64,000 nt of DNA, from NCBI RefSeq assembly GCF_006517235.1, contig NZ_CP041188.1, positions 4,464,001 to 4,528,000 of the forward strand, given 5' to 3'. Below the pieces are notes generated by a model. The model had not been told where the DNA came from. It did not search any database and saw only the letters and a list, made by a program, of their open reading frames with translations. The translations under genes and the position numbers were made by a program. Positions 17,198 to 24,523 of this stretch are shown in pieces (the stretch's first letter is position 1; each line of letters begins with the position of its first letter). This DNA comes from Pseudarthrobacter sp. NIBRBAC000502772. GTDB lineage: Bacteria > Actinomycetota > Actinomycetes > Actinomycetales > Micrococcaceae.

Positions 17198-17566
17198 GCC
17201 GAACAGAAATTCCTTGGCGTGGGCAACAGCCTTCCGGTAGGCATCGTTCCGCAGCGTGACGAGTTGCTCCGTGTCGCCGTCGGCCGGTTCCAGGTAGCCT
17301 GTGTATCCGGGCCGGAGCACCCAGATGTCGCCGGCCGGCGGGAGGTAGAACACCCCGAAGGACCGCTGCTGTTCGTCTTCTGCGGTCCACACCGGCACCA
17401 CTGCCAGGGCCGCGCCGGTGACGGGATTGATCCATTGGGCCCGGGGCAACGGCTCTTCGTGGGCTTCAGGGTTCAGGAACGGCGCGGTGCCCTTGCCCCA
17501 GCGTTGTTCGAAGCGTTCGTGGAATGCAGGGATCAGGTGTGAATCGTAACGGCGCCACTCGGTCAT
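17189..17566 (-). CDS. Conserved hypothetical protein, 125 residues
   Basis: I do not recognise a named family. The start at 17566 follows AGGAGG by 6 nt. The product is soluble, rich in Trp, Tyr and Pro (MTEWRRYDSHLIPAFHERF, FGVFYLPPAGDIWVLRPGY), with no signal peptide or membrane segment. It is in line with the J-protein and Hsp20 genes (39-bp gap from the J-protein gene) and may be the last gene of that stress group. Its 3' end overlaps the AAA ATPase gene by 9 nt on the opposite strand. Confidence 0.75.
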   Translation of the reverse strand: MTEWRRYDSHLIPAFHERFEQRWGKGTAPFLNPEAHEEPLPRAQWINPVTGAALAVVPVWTAEDEQQRSFGVFYLPPAGDIWVLRPGYTGYLEPADGDTEQLVTLRNDAYRKAVAHAKEFLFGSQ

Positions 17567-17605
17567 TGGTGTCCTCCTCACTGTGATGGCTGTCGTCTTA
17601 CCGGC

Positions 17606-17971
17606 CTACGCCCAAGGTCCGCTTTCCCAGCGCACGGGCGTGATTCTGATGGTGCCGCCAGCTGGCACGTCCCGGCGACCGACCTTTCGGACGGGGATCT
17701 CGATCGGATCGGCGCCCTGCATGCTGTTGCCGGTCCGGCTCCTGTCGTAGGCTGCCCGCCGCGCCGGATCCCGCAGGACAGCGAAGGCCTGCATGATCCG
17801 CAGCAGCTCGGCACGGGTTGGGTCGCCACCAGCTTTGGCGCCGTCTGTTGCACCGCCGTCGAGATCCGGATGATGGGTGCGCATCAGCACCCGGTAGGCG
17901 CGGGAGATCTCCTGCTGGCTGGCAGCAGGCTTCACGCGCAGCACATCGTAGTAGTCCGGCTGGCTGGTCAT
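17606..17971 (-). CDS. Small J-domain protein (DnaJ-like co-chaperone)
   Basis: The 121-residue protein begins with a complete J domain: DYYDVLRVKPAASQQEISRA, then the HPD motif in RTHHPDLDG and the helix DPARRAAYDRSR. There is no G/F zinc-finger or substrate domain; the remaining 45 residues are basic and end in ITPVRWESGPWA. J domains stimulate DnaK ATPase. It is downstream of an Hsp20 gene on the same strand, with a strong hairpin between them. Confidence 0.9.
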   Translation of the reverse strand: MTSQPDYYDVLRVKPAASQQEISRAYRVLMRTHHPDLDGGATDGAKAGGDPTRAELLRIMQAFAVLRDPARRAAYDRSRTGNSMQGADPIEIPVRKVGRRDVPAGGTIRITPVRWESGPWA

Positions 17972-18006
17972 GGCGGCGTCCCGGAAGAAATTCTCGTGGG
18001 CACGGC

Positions 18007-18042
18007 CCCGGGGCGCGGGCAGCGGACTGCCGGCGCCCCGGG
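18007..18042 (-). terminator. Nested hairpin between the Hsp20 and J-protein genes
   Basis: CCCGGGGCGC (18007-18016) pairs with GCGCCCCGGG (18033-18042), enclosing a second stem GGCAG/CTGCC with a CGGA loop. It starts 6 nt after the Hsp20 stop codon. Without a U-run it is more likely an attenuator or mRNA stabiliser than a full terminator. Confidence 0.55.
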
Positions 18043-18048
18043 TAACTG

Positions 18049-18474
18049 TTAGCCTCCGATTTCGTGCATCTGGCTCTTTGTCTCGATTTCGATCTTGCGC
18101 GGCTTGGCCTGCTCCGTCACCGGGATCCGTAGTGTCAGGACGCCCTGGTCGTAGCTGGCCTTGATGTGGTCAGTGTCCAGGGTGTCGCCCAGGATCAGTT
18201 GGCGGCTGAAAACGCCGCGGGGGCGTTCAGAGGCCACCAGTTCAACATTGGGCTGGGTCGGATCAAGGCGCTCCGCCCGGACCGTCAGGACATTGCGCTC
18301 GACGTTCAGGTCCACGGAGTCCACCTTGACGCCAGGGAGGTCGAAAGCGACCACGAACTCGCCGTTCTCCTGCCAGGCATCCATGGGCATCGCGGCCGGC
18401 CGGGCAACGGTCCCGAAGACCTGTTGGGTGAGCCGGTCCAGCTCACGGAACGGGTCCGTACGCATTAACATCAT
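18049..18474 (-). CDS. Hsp20/alpha-crystallin family small heat-shock protein
   Basis: A 141-residue holdase chaperone. After the leader [20 protein letters not shown] comes the alpha-crystallin domain: [32 protein letters not shown], the [15 protein letters not shown] strand region, and the closing [14 protein letters not shown]. The C-terminal PRKIEIETK stands where the IXI-type motif is expected. The ATG at 18474 is preceded by AAGGAG at 6 nt; the frame extends upstream without a better site. It is divergent from a MerR/HspR-like gene with a dyad between them. Confidence 0.92.
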   Translation of the reverse strand: MMLMRTDPFRELDRLTQQVFGTVARPAAMPMDAWQENGEFVVAFDLPGVKVDSVDLNVERNVLTVRAERLDPTQPNVELVASERPRGVFSRQLILGDTLDTDHIKASYDQGVLTLRIPVTEQAKPRKIEIETKSQMHEIGG

Positions 18475-18516
18475 TTCCCACTCCTTCAGCATGAAGTTGT
18501 TGACTTGATCGCATAC

Positions 18517-18543
18517 CCACCACCCGTACATCTATGGTGGTGG
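18517..18543. promoter_or_regulatory. Inverted repeat in the hsp20-merR divergent promoter
   Basis: CCACCACC (18517-18524) and GGTGGTGG (18536-18543) are perfect 8-bp arms with an 11-bp spacer, 42 bp upstream of hsp20 and 67 bp upstream of the merR-type gene. It is not the HAIR sequence bound by classical HspR, but the position suits an operator for the adjacent regulator. Confidence 0.45.
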
Positions 18544-18610
18544 ATATAGATTTTTTATAGCACTCGTGGGAAACTGAAGCAAGGCACTTTGGAGGAAATT
18601 TGAGGCAGAC

Positions 18611-18931
18611 ATGACAGGGTCCACTTCAGGGCGTGAACCGCCGCCCACGGCAGGACGGGCACTTTATGCCATCTCCGTGGCGGCCCAGCTAACAGGCACA
18701 GGCCAGCAGAACATCCGGCTTTACGAGACACGGGGTCTGCTCACGCCCGCCCGAACCTCCGGTGGCACCCGCCAGTACAGCGATGCCGATATCACCGTAC
18801 TCCTGCACATCGGGGAACTGCTGGAGCAAGGACTGAACCTGGCCGGCATCGCAAAAGTCCTGGAACTTGAGGCCGCCAACGCCAGGCTGCACCGTGCCCT
18901 CAAGCGTGCGCGGTCACTCCGCGGGCTCTAG
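18611..18931 (+). CDS. MerR-family regulator, HspR-like
   Basis: A 106-residue protein: a Pro-rich leader, then a MerR winged helix (LYAISVAAQLTGTGQQNIRL, YETRGLLTPARTSGGTRQYS), and a short helix ending in LHRALKRARSLRGL. The ISVAA and RLYETRGLL motifs and small size match HspR repressors. Divergent placement next to hsp20 suggests it represses the chaperone genes. GAGG lies 5 nt before the ATG. Its end overlaps the convergent YjbR gene by 4 nt. Confidence 0.85.
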   Translation: MTGSTSGREPPPTAGRALYAISVAAQLTGTGQQNIRLYETRGLLTPARTSGGTRQYSDADITVLLHIGELLEQGLNLAGIAKVLELEAANARLHRALKRARSLRGL

Positions 18932-19254
18932 CGTCCCTCAGCTGGTGCGGATCCCCGGCCGCCTGCCAGCCGGTAGGACTCCTCCAGCAGTTCTCCGAGT
19001 TCCTCAGTTCCGATGCGGGCCAGCCGGACCAGCACGAGCTGCGGCGAACGCTCATGGTGCGGGGTCCAGAAATACGTGTCGGGCTCCGTGCCCGCCAAGG
19101 CCTCCCGCTCGCTGGTCTTCACCGTCAGCACGCCGTCCTCCCACATGCGCGCCATCAGGGTCTTCGCGAACCACGCCGGCTGGTCCCAACTGCTGCGTTC
19201 GGTGACACCGGGCAGGGCGAGGCACATGCTGCGGACATCCGACTCGGTTGCCAT
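18928..19254 (-). CDS. MmcQ/YjbR family protein
   Basis: A 108-residue protein with the YjbR fold signature: CLALPGVTERSSWDQPAWF, MWEDGVLTVKTSE and TPHHERSPQLVLVRLARIG. The fold resembles the winged CyaY-like YjbR domain; a DNA-binding role was proposed from structure but is not proven. The start MATESDV is chosen because the upstream frame overlaps the end of the PAP2 gene. The gap to PAP2 is 5 nt, so they are likely co-transcribed. Confidence 0.8.
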   Translation of the reverse strand: MATESDVRSMCLALPGVTERSSWDQPAWFAKTLMARMWEDGVLTVKTSEREALAGTEPDTYFWTPHHERSPQLVLVRLARIGTEELGELLEESYRLAGGRGSAPAEGR

Positions 19255-19259
19255 CGCGG

Positions 19260-20039
19260 CTAATCCGCCGGCGCGTCCGCTTTGGAGAGTTCGCCCGTGA
19301 TCCGTTCGCCAGGGATCCGGGCGGTCCGCCACGTATCCAGGGCGATGACCGCACCGAGGATCAGCAGCGAGAGGGATACTGAGGCCATGGCGTCGCTGAG
19401 CCAGTGGTAGCCGAGGTACAGGCGGCTCAGCGCGGCCAGGACGACGCCGATGCCCGCACCAATGAAGCCGATGACGGCCGACCTTGGGTTTTTCCGCCGC
19501 GAGAACACCAGGAAGGTGGTCACCAGCAGGAAGTCACAGGCACCCAGCACATGGCCGGACGGAAATGAGTAGGTGTAGTCTGCGCCGAACAGCATCAGTT
19601 CCACCGGCGGCCGCGAGCGCTGGACGATCGCCAGGATGATCTGCGATGTCACGACGCCGGTGAGCATCGCGGTGGCGAGCACAATGGGCCGCCACGCGTG
19701 CTTGGCCATGAACCCCCAGACCACCGTCACCACCAGCACGATGATGGGCAGGGCAACAGGGCCAAAGATCACCGCGAGGAAGATCATCACGGCCGTGAGG
19801 GTGTCGGACCGGAGCGAGAGCAGCCAGTCGCGGATGGACTCGTCGGGACCCCAAGGGCCGGTGTTGCTCTGCAGAACGCCCACGAGGGTGGCGATGAACA
19901 GCAGCGCGCCGACGCCGATGAGCACCACAGCCGTCCGGTACAGAGCCGTCCGCGCGGCCGGTTCCATAAAGCGTTCCTCCACCACGAACTTGTTATGGAA
20001 GGTCCGCCAAAGACTGGTCTTGCCTGCCTGTTCTGCCAC
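19260..20039 (-). CDS. PAP2-family membrane phosphatase
   Basis: A 259-residue protein with about six membrane helices and the three PAP2 motifs: QRSRPP (end of motif 1), FPSGHVLGACDF (motif 2 with the SGH triad) and SRLYLGYHWLSDAMAS (motif 3 with catalytic His). It should dephosphorylate a lipid phosphate or undecaprenyl pyrophosphate at the outer face of the membrane. The N-terminus is a 30-residue basic cytoplasmic stretch. Confidence 0.9.
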   Translation of the reverse strand: MAEQAGKTSLWRTFHNKFVVEERFMEPAARTALYRTAVVLIGVGALLFIATLVGVLQSNTGPWGPDESIRDWLLSLRSDTLTAVMIFLAVIFGPVALPIIVLVVTVVWGFMAKHAWRPIVLATAMLTGVVTSQIILAIVQRSRPPVELMLFGADYTYSFPSGHVLGACDFLLVTTFLVFSRRKNPRSAVIGFIGAGIGVVLAALSRLYLGYHWLSDAMASVSLSLLILGAVIALDTWRTARIPGERITGELSKADAPAD

Positions 20040-20170
20040 TTTGTTTCCGTCCGTGCGCCGTTGAGGAGTGCTTAGGGTGAAGATTATCTCTTCTGGGCGA
20101 TGTTGGCCCTTCTCTGCACATGGTTTGCCCTGCCGCCGGGCATGTCAGCCTGCCGGGGTAGCCTGACTGA

Positions 20171-21280
20171 ATGGGTGTGATGAATGAGCTGATCAACCGG
20201 CAGGGCGTGGAAACACTGGGCCGGATTCTGGCTGAGGCCGCTCCGGGATTGGACTGGCCGCACGTCGCTGCTGCCGCCGCACAGTTGGACGAGTTGAGCC
20301 TTCGCGGCCGGACGGATGCGGTGAGCAGCGCTCTGCTGGCAGACGTGCGGCAGCTTCCGGATCCGGGATATCCGACGGCGGCGCACATCTTCCGGAGCGC
20401 CCTTTCCGGCGCCGGTTTCACAGGTTGGATCCTCTGGCCGGTATCCGAAACGGCCGTCACGCTTGCCCTCGAATCTGGCGCCGCACCTGACTTTGACGAC
20501 TGCCTGGCCCTCCTGGCCGAACTGACCCCGAGGCTCACCGGCGAGTTCGCCGTCCGCCGGCTGCTGGCCGCGGACCTGGAGCGTTCCCTCGAGATCATCC
20601 AGGGCTGGACGGGGCATCCGGACGAGCATGTCCGGCGGCTGGCCAGCGAGGGGACCCGGCCATACCTCCCCTGGGCGGTACGGGTACCCGCCGTCGTCCT
20701 TCATCCGGAGGCGTCCCTCCCGGTTCTGGACGCCCTGTACCGGGACCCTTCGGAGTACGTGCGGCGCTCGGTGGCGAACCACCTCAACGACGTGGCGCGG
20801 CACGCGCCCGCTCTGGTGGTGGCAACGGCGGCTCGCTGGCTGGCCGCCCCGGACGCCAACACCGCATGGGTGGTCAGGCATGGCCTGCGGACCCTGATCA
20901 AGAAGGCCCACCCCGGTGCACTCGCGCTGCAGGGGTTCACGCCGGCGTCGGTGGCTGTCTCGGGGCCCCGGCTGGACCGGAACTCGGTGGCCTTACCGGG
21001 TGAACTGGCTTTCGACTTCGCGATCGCCAACACCGGGAAGTACGATGCGCGGCTCGCGGTGGACTACGTGGTCCATTACGTCAAAGCCAACGGCACGCAA
21101 TCGGCCAAGGTCTTCAAGATCGCGGCGCTCACCCTCGCCGCCGGTGAGACCCGCACACTGTCGAAGCGTCATGCCTTCCGGCAGATGACCACCCGGGTGC
21201 ACCACCCCGGGGTCCACGCCCTGGAGCTGCAGATCAACGGGATCCGGCACGGGCACACGGAGTTTGAGCTGCACGTCTGA
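20171..21280 (+). CDS. AlkC-like DNA alkylation repair protein
   Basis: A 369-residue HEAT-repeat protein of the AlkC/AlkD glycosylase superfamily. It has the AlkC start (MNELINRQGVETLGRIL), the core EIIQGWTGHPDEHVRRLASE, GTRPYLPWA, DPSEYVRRSVANHLND and WVVRHGLRTLIKKAHPGAL. The last 100 residues form an Ig-like domain (GELAFDFAIANTGKYDARLA), as in AlkC proteins with a DNA-gripping C-terminal domain. It should excise 3-methyladenine-type lesions. It stands alone. A 13-bp repeat bounding an accessory segment begins 3 nt after its stop codon. Confidence 0.9.
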   Translation: MGVMNELINRQGVETLGRILAEAAPGLDWPHVAAAAAQLDELSLRGRTDAVSSALLADVRQLPDPGYPTAAHIFRSALSGAGFTGWILWPVSETAVTLALESGAAPDFDDCLALLAELTPRLTGEFAVRRLLAADLERSLEIIQGWTGHPDEHVRRLASEGTRPYLPWAVRVPAVVLHPEASLPVLDALYRDPSEYVRRSVANHLNDVARHAPALVVATAARWLAAPDANTAWVVRHGLRTLIKKAHPGALALQGFTPASVAVSGPRLDRNSVALPGELAFDFAIANTGKYDARLAVDYVVHYVKANGTQSAKVFKIAALTLAAGETRTLSKRHAFRQMTTRVHHPGVHALELQINGIRHGHTEFELHV

Positions 21281-21282
21281 GG

Positions 21283-21295
21283 TGGGAGGCACTGC
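21283..21295 (+). repeat. Left copy of a 13-bp direct repeat bounding the imm26 segment
   Basis: TGGGAGGCACTGC, identical to 22051-22063. It begins 3 nt after the AlkC stop codon. Confidence 0.7.
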
Positions 21296-21312
21296 AGCTT
21301 GGGCGATAACGC

Positions 21313-21795
21313 TCATTCGGGTAGGCGCGGAAATCCCAACTGGTCACTGATGTGGTCATCCAGCCAGCGATAGCTGGAAAGAGCCCAGTCCCCGCAGGGC
21401 TCCACTGGTGCAGGAATAGGGTGACCCTGTTCATCCCTATACTCTCCGGTCCATCGACGGAAACAGTGCTGGGCCAATAGATCTTCGTCCGACAGGGGCT
21501 GGGTGCCGACGGTTTCGAAGTAGCCTTTGGTCCAGGGTATGCGGTTTATGAATATGGGCGGGAGGAGTAGAAAGTCCGGTCTTAGCTGGTCTAATGCGGG
21601 ACTTTTCGCAGATGAAACGTGATCGTAAATGTAGATGGGATATGAGCCGGGCATGGGTGCCTTATCCGCAGGAAGATCCGCGGAAATAACCCTGCCAAAC
21701 ACGTACTGCTCGTCTGGCAGCTGTAACGCAAAGATGTCACCGGAAGCCGGCTTTTTACGACTGGGCTTGAGAATCCGTATATTTGTTTCGCTCAT
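21313..21795 (-). CDS. Imm26-like immunity protein (orphan)
   Basis: A 160-residue protein whose N-terminus (RILKPSRKKPASGDIFALQL followed by YVFGRVI) matches the Imm26 family of polymorphic-toxin immunity proteins; the rest is acidic and Trp/Tyr-rich. The start MSETNIRIL is chosen over an in-frame ATG 23 codons upstream because the domain begins here. Its GC content is clearly lower than its neighbours. No toxin gene is adjacent: the 370 bp upstream hold only short disrupted frames. Direct repeats of 13 bp flank this segment. It is probably a horizontally acquired protective immunity gene, or the residue of a toxin-immunity pair. Confidence 0.72.
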   Translation of the reverse strand: MSETNIRILKPSRKKPASGDIFALQLPDEQYVFGRVISADLPADKAPMPGSYPIYIYDHVSSAKSPALDQLRPDFLLLPPIFINRIPWTKGYFETVGTQPLSDEDLLAQHCFRRWTGEYRDEQGHPIPAPVEPCGDWALSSYRWLDDHISDQLGFPRLPE

Positions 21796-21881
21796 CAGTA
21801 CCCATACTGCCTTAGCCCCGAGCTGGTCAAAGCGACCGCCATGTTGAGCACCGCGACGTCCCAAGTCTTCGTAATCCCGGT

Positions 21882-21895
21882 GTAAACCGGTTTAC
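21882..21895. promoter_or_regulatory. Perfect 14-bp palindrome GTAAACCGGTTTAC
   Basis: A fully symmetrical site with a central CG step, in the style of LacI-family operators. It is 87 bp upstream of imm26 and about 270 bp upstream of the alcohol dehydrogenase. No LacI gene is in the window. Confidence 0.4.
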
Positions 21896-22050
21896 GCCGC
21901 GCACGCCTACATAGGCTTGCGTCTTGGCTGCAGTAGCGAGTCTTCCGATCTTTCCGACTGGGCCCAGCGGGAGGAGCGCCGCCCCCAAAACTGCACCCGC
22001 ACAGGAACCCTTGCCGGAAAACAGCTGCCTGTGAAACGCCACAACACAAC

Positions 22051-22063
22051 TGGGAGGCACTGC
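22051..22063 (+). repeat. Right copy of the 13-bp direct repeat
   Basis: TGGGAGGCACTGC, identical to 21283-21295; the bases on either side differ, so the repeat is exactly 13 bp. The two copies enclose the imm26 gene and its upstream region. Confidence 0.7.
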
Positions 22064-22166
22064 GGGTACCTGTATCAACAGCCACTCCCACACAGGCGGA
22101 ATGTGCGGTTGGCTAGTGAAGGAACACCCGGGCTCCGGCCCCTGACGAAGTGATGAGGAAACGAAA

Positions 22167-23204
22167 ATGCGAGCAACCATCATGTATGGCGCCGGTGACG
22201 TGCGCGTGGAGAACGTGCCCGATCCCGTCATCCAGAATCCGACCGACGCGATCGTGCGGATCGTCAATTCCTGTATCTGCGGCTCCGACCTGCACCCCTA
22301 CCACGGCATGCCCTCGTCCAGGCAGGGCAGCCCCATGGGCCACGAGTTCATCGGCGTCGTGGAGGAAACAGGCAAGGACGTGTCCACCCTGAAGAAGGGG
22401 GACTTCGTCATCGCCCCGTTCGCCTGGTCCGACGGTACCTGCGTCTTCTGCCGTGAAGGCCTGCAGACCTCCTGCCGCCACGGCGGATTCTGGGCCTCGA
22501 ACGGAATCGGCGGCGCCCAGGCCGAGGCCGTCCGTGTCCCGTTCGCCGACGGCACCCTGGTCAAGGCCCCTGTGGGTGAGGACAGCGAGCTGCTGCCGTC
22601 GCTGCTGACCCTCTCCGACGTCTACGGCACCGGCTACCACGCCGCCATCAAGGCAGGCGTCAACGCCCGGACCACTGTCACGGTCATCGGTGACGGCGCC
22701 GTCGGGCTGATGGCGGTGCTGTCCGCCAAGCAGCTCGGTGCCGAGCAGATCATCCTGATGGGCCGGCACAAGGCCCGCACCGACCTGGGCATCGAATACG
22801 GTGCCACCGACGTCGTCGCCGAGCGCGGTGAGGCCGGCATTGAGAAGGTGCGCGAACTCAGCGGCGGCGACGGAACGCACACCGTCCTTGAGTGCGTGGG
22901 GCACCGGCCGGCGTACGACCAGGCCCTCGGCGTGATCCGCCCGGGCGGCGTCATCAGCCGCGTGGGGGTGCCCCAGTACGAGGACGCTCCGATCGGTTTC
23001 GGCTCCATGTTCGGCCCGAACATCACGCTCACCGGCGGCCCGGCTCCCGTGCGCGCCTACATCGAGACGCTGCTGCCCGGCGTCCTTGACGGCACCGTAA
23101 ACCCCGGCAAGGTCTTCGACCGCACCATCAGCCTGAACGAGGTCCCCGACGGCTACCGCGCCATGGATTCCCGCGAAGCCCTGAAGGTCCTGGTCCGTCC
23201 GTAG
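22167..23204 (+). CDS. Zinc-dependent alcohol dehydrogenase
   Basis: A 345-residue medium-chain dehydrogenase. The catalytic zinc site is CICGSDLHPYHG with GHEFIGVVEETG; the NAD(P) site is VTVIGDGAVGLMAVL. The structural zinc lobe reads DGTCVFCREGLQTSC, with three cysteines and an Asp where the first Cys usually sits, as in a known subgroup. The substrate is an alcohol or aldehyde not defined by sequence. GAGGAAAC precedes the ATG. A degraded dehydrogenase fragment follows on the same strand. Confidence 0.92.
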   Translation: MRATIMYGAGDVRVENVPDPVIQNPTDAIVRIVNSCICGSDLHPYHGMPSSRQGSPMGHEFIGVVEETGKDVSTLKKGDFVIAPFAWSDGTCVFCREGLQTSCRHGGFWASNGIGGAQAEAVRVPFADGTLVKAPVGEDSELLPSLLTLSDVYGTGYHAAIKAGVNARTTVTVIGDGAVGLMAVLSAKQLGAEQIILMGRHKARTDLGIEYGATDVVAERGEAGIEKVRELSGGDGTHTVLECVGHRPAYDQALGVIRPGGVISRVGVPQYEDAPIGFGSMFGPNITLTGGPAPVRAYIETLLPGVLDGTVNPGKVFDRTISLNEVPDGYRAMDSREALKVLVRP

Positions 23205-23228
23205 CGCCACTCTCGAGAGGAAACGCAC

Positions 23229-23443
23229 GGGATTAACGTCACCATGCACGGCACGCAGCCGGGCGACCCGGCCAAGGCGGCGGAAGCCATCCTGGCGGTC
23301 GCCGAAAGTGCGAACCCGCCGTCCCTGCTGGTTCTCGGCAGTGACGCCATCTCGCCCTGTGGGAAGCGCCCGAGGACAGCGCGGATCCCGAAACGGTCTG
23401 GGGCAGCAAGCTCACAGCCGACGAATACCCCTCGACGAAGTAG
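23229..23443 (+). pseudogene. C-terminal remnant of a short-chain dehydrogenase, frameshifted
   Basis: Translation from 23229 gives GINVTMHGTQPGDPAKAAEA and SLLVLGSDAI, then, after a frame shift near 23351, ALWEAPEDSADPETVWGSKL and TADEYPSTK-stop. The GDPAKAA, SLLVLGSDA and ETW-like pieces are the tail of a classical SDR oxidoreductase. The N-terminal 200 or so codons are missing and the tail is out of frame, so the gene is dead. It sits convergent to the MmyB-type regulator, which may once have controlled it. Confidence 0.75.
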
Positions 23444-23482
23444 GAAGACGGCAGGGCACCCGCAGTTGGGCCGCAGGCGGCG

Positions 23483-24373
23483 TTACCACGGGTGTTTTGC
23501 AGTTGGTGCCGGTTCGGCAGAGGCCTCGTCGTGCGTGGCAGCCCAGGAGGCCAAGAGCTGCAAGGCGTCAGCCGTCGGGGAACCGGCGGGGGCGGTGTAC
23601 ACGTTCAGCACCAGGCCCGGCTCGCTGGGCAGCTCCATGGACTGGTAGTTCAAATCCAGGTCACCCACCACCGGGTGGTGCAGCCGCTTAAGCCCGCTGC
23701 GGTGGAAGACCACGTCCCGGGAAGCCCACCGGTCCCTGAACAGCTCGCTCTGCGTCGACAGCTCGCCAACGAGCCGGATCAGGTCGGGGTCGTGCGGGTG
23801 GCGGCCTGCTTCAAGCCGGAGCATCGCCGCGGCATCGTTGGCGATCTGATCATAATCTCGCCAGAACTCCCGGGCCGCCGGGTCAAGGTACGTAAACCGG
23901 GTGGTGTTCACGGGCCGGTGCGCGCTTTTGAACACAGGTGCGTAAAGTGCCCGCCCCATCCGGTTTGCAGCCAGGATGTCATGGCGGCCGTTGCGGACCC
24001 ACGCCGGCGCGTCAGCCATTGCATCGAGGACCTGCTGGACTTCAGGGCGGACAGTACCGGACGGCTTGCTCCGGCTCCTGCGCGCCGGCCCGGCGGCGCG
24101 GGCGAGGTCAAAAAGATGCTCCCGCTCGGCTTCGTCCAGCTTCAGCGTCCGTGCGAGGGCATCCAGCACGCTTTCGGACGCCCCGGCGAGGTTGCCGCGT
24201 TCCAGGCGCACGTAGTAGTCCACGGACACACCGGCCAGCATCGCCACTTCCTCACGCCTCAGGCCGGCGACCCGCCGGTTCCCGCCGTACGCAGGCAACC
24301 CGGCTTCCTCGGGCGAAATCCGTGCCCGCCTGGAACTTAGAAACTCCTTGATGTCCGCGCGCACGTCTCCCAT
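23483..24373 (-). CDS. XRE-family regulator with MmyB-like ligand-binding domain
   Basis: A 296-residue regulator. The N-terminal HTH reads FLSSRRARISPEEAG, RRVAGLRREEVAMLAGVSVD, YYVRLERGNLAG. The rest is the MmyB-like (PAS-related) domain: AWVRNGRHDILAANRMGRAL, FTYLDPAAREFWRDYD and HPVVGDLDLNYQSMEL. Such regulators are common in actinobacteria beside short-chain dehydrogenases and are thought to sense small hydrophobic molecules. Here the partner SDR survives only as a fragment downstream. Confidence 0.9.
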   Translation of the reverse strand: MGDVRADIKEFLSSRRARISPEEAGLPAYGGNRRVAGLRREEVAMLAGVSVDYYVRLERGNLAGASESVLDALARTLKLDEAEREHLFDLARAAGPARRSRSKPSGTVRPEVQQVLDAMADAPAWVRNGRHDILAANRMGRALYAPVFKSAHRPVNTTRFTYLDPAAREFWRDYDQIANDAAAMLRLEAGRHPHDPDLIRLVGELSTQSELFRDRWASRDVVFHRSGLKRLHHPVVGDLDLNYQSMELPSEPGLVLNVYTAPAGSPTADALQLLASWAATHDEASAEPAPTAKHPW

Positions 24374-24477
24374 ACCCCTACGGTAAGCGCCCGCGGTCCC
24401 GGGCGGCAGGCACTGTCAGTACCTGCCTGCCCGGCGCCCAAGGAATGGAAGCACAGGGAATGCAAGCCCAGACGCCG

Positions 24478-24502
24478 GGTTTCGACAAGGCTCAACCACC
24501 GG
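24478..24502. repeat. Actinobacterial REP-like element, copy 1
   Basis: GGTTTCGACAAGGCTCAACC followed by ACCGG, a sequence I know as a dispersed intergenic repeat in Arthrobacter-like genomes (TTCGACA..CTCAACCACC). A partial second motif, TCTCAACCACCG, follows. It lies downstream of the KDG kinase gene. A second copy is at 36524-36547. Confidence 0.65.
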
Positions 24503-24523
24503 GAGCAGTCTCAACCACCGCCG

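Larger units (their letters stand above)
21796..22166. other. 370-bp stretch without a convincing gene
   Basis: It lies between the imm26 start and the alcohol dehydrogenase start. On the minus strand the codons just before imm26 read RDYEDLGRRGAQHGGRFDQL in frame with it, back to a stop near 21890; this looks protein-like and may be a remnant of a longer gene. A 98-codon frame (21795-22091) on the same strand has no recognisable domain. The stretch also holds a 14-bp palindrome and the right copy of the 13-bp repeat. Confidence 0.4.

Noticed and set aside
22113..23249. Minus-strand 378-codon frame opposite the alcohol dehydrogenase
   Set aside because: Shadow of the dehydrogenase with no domain.
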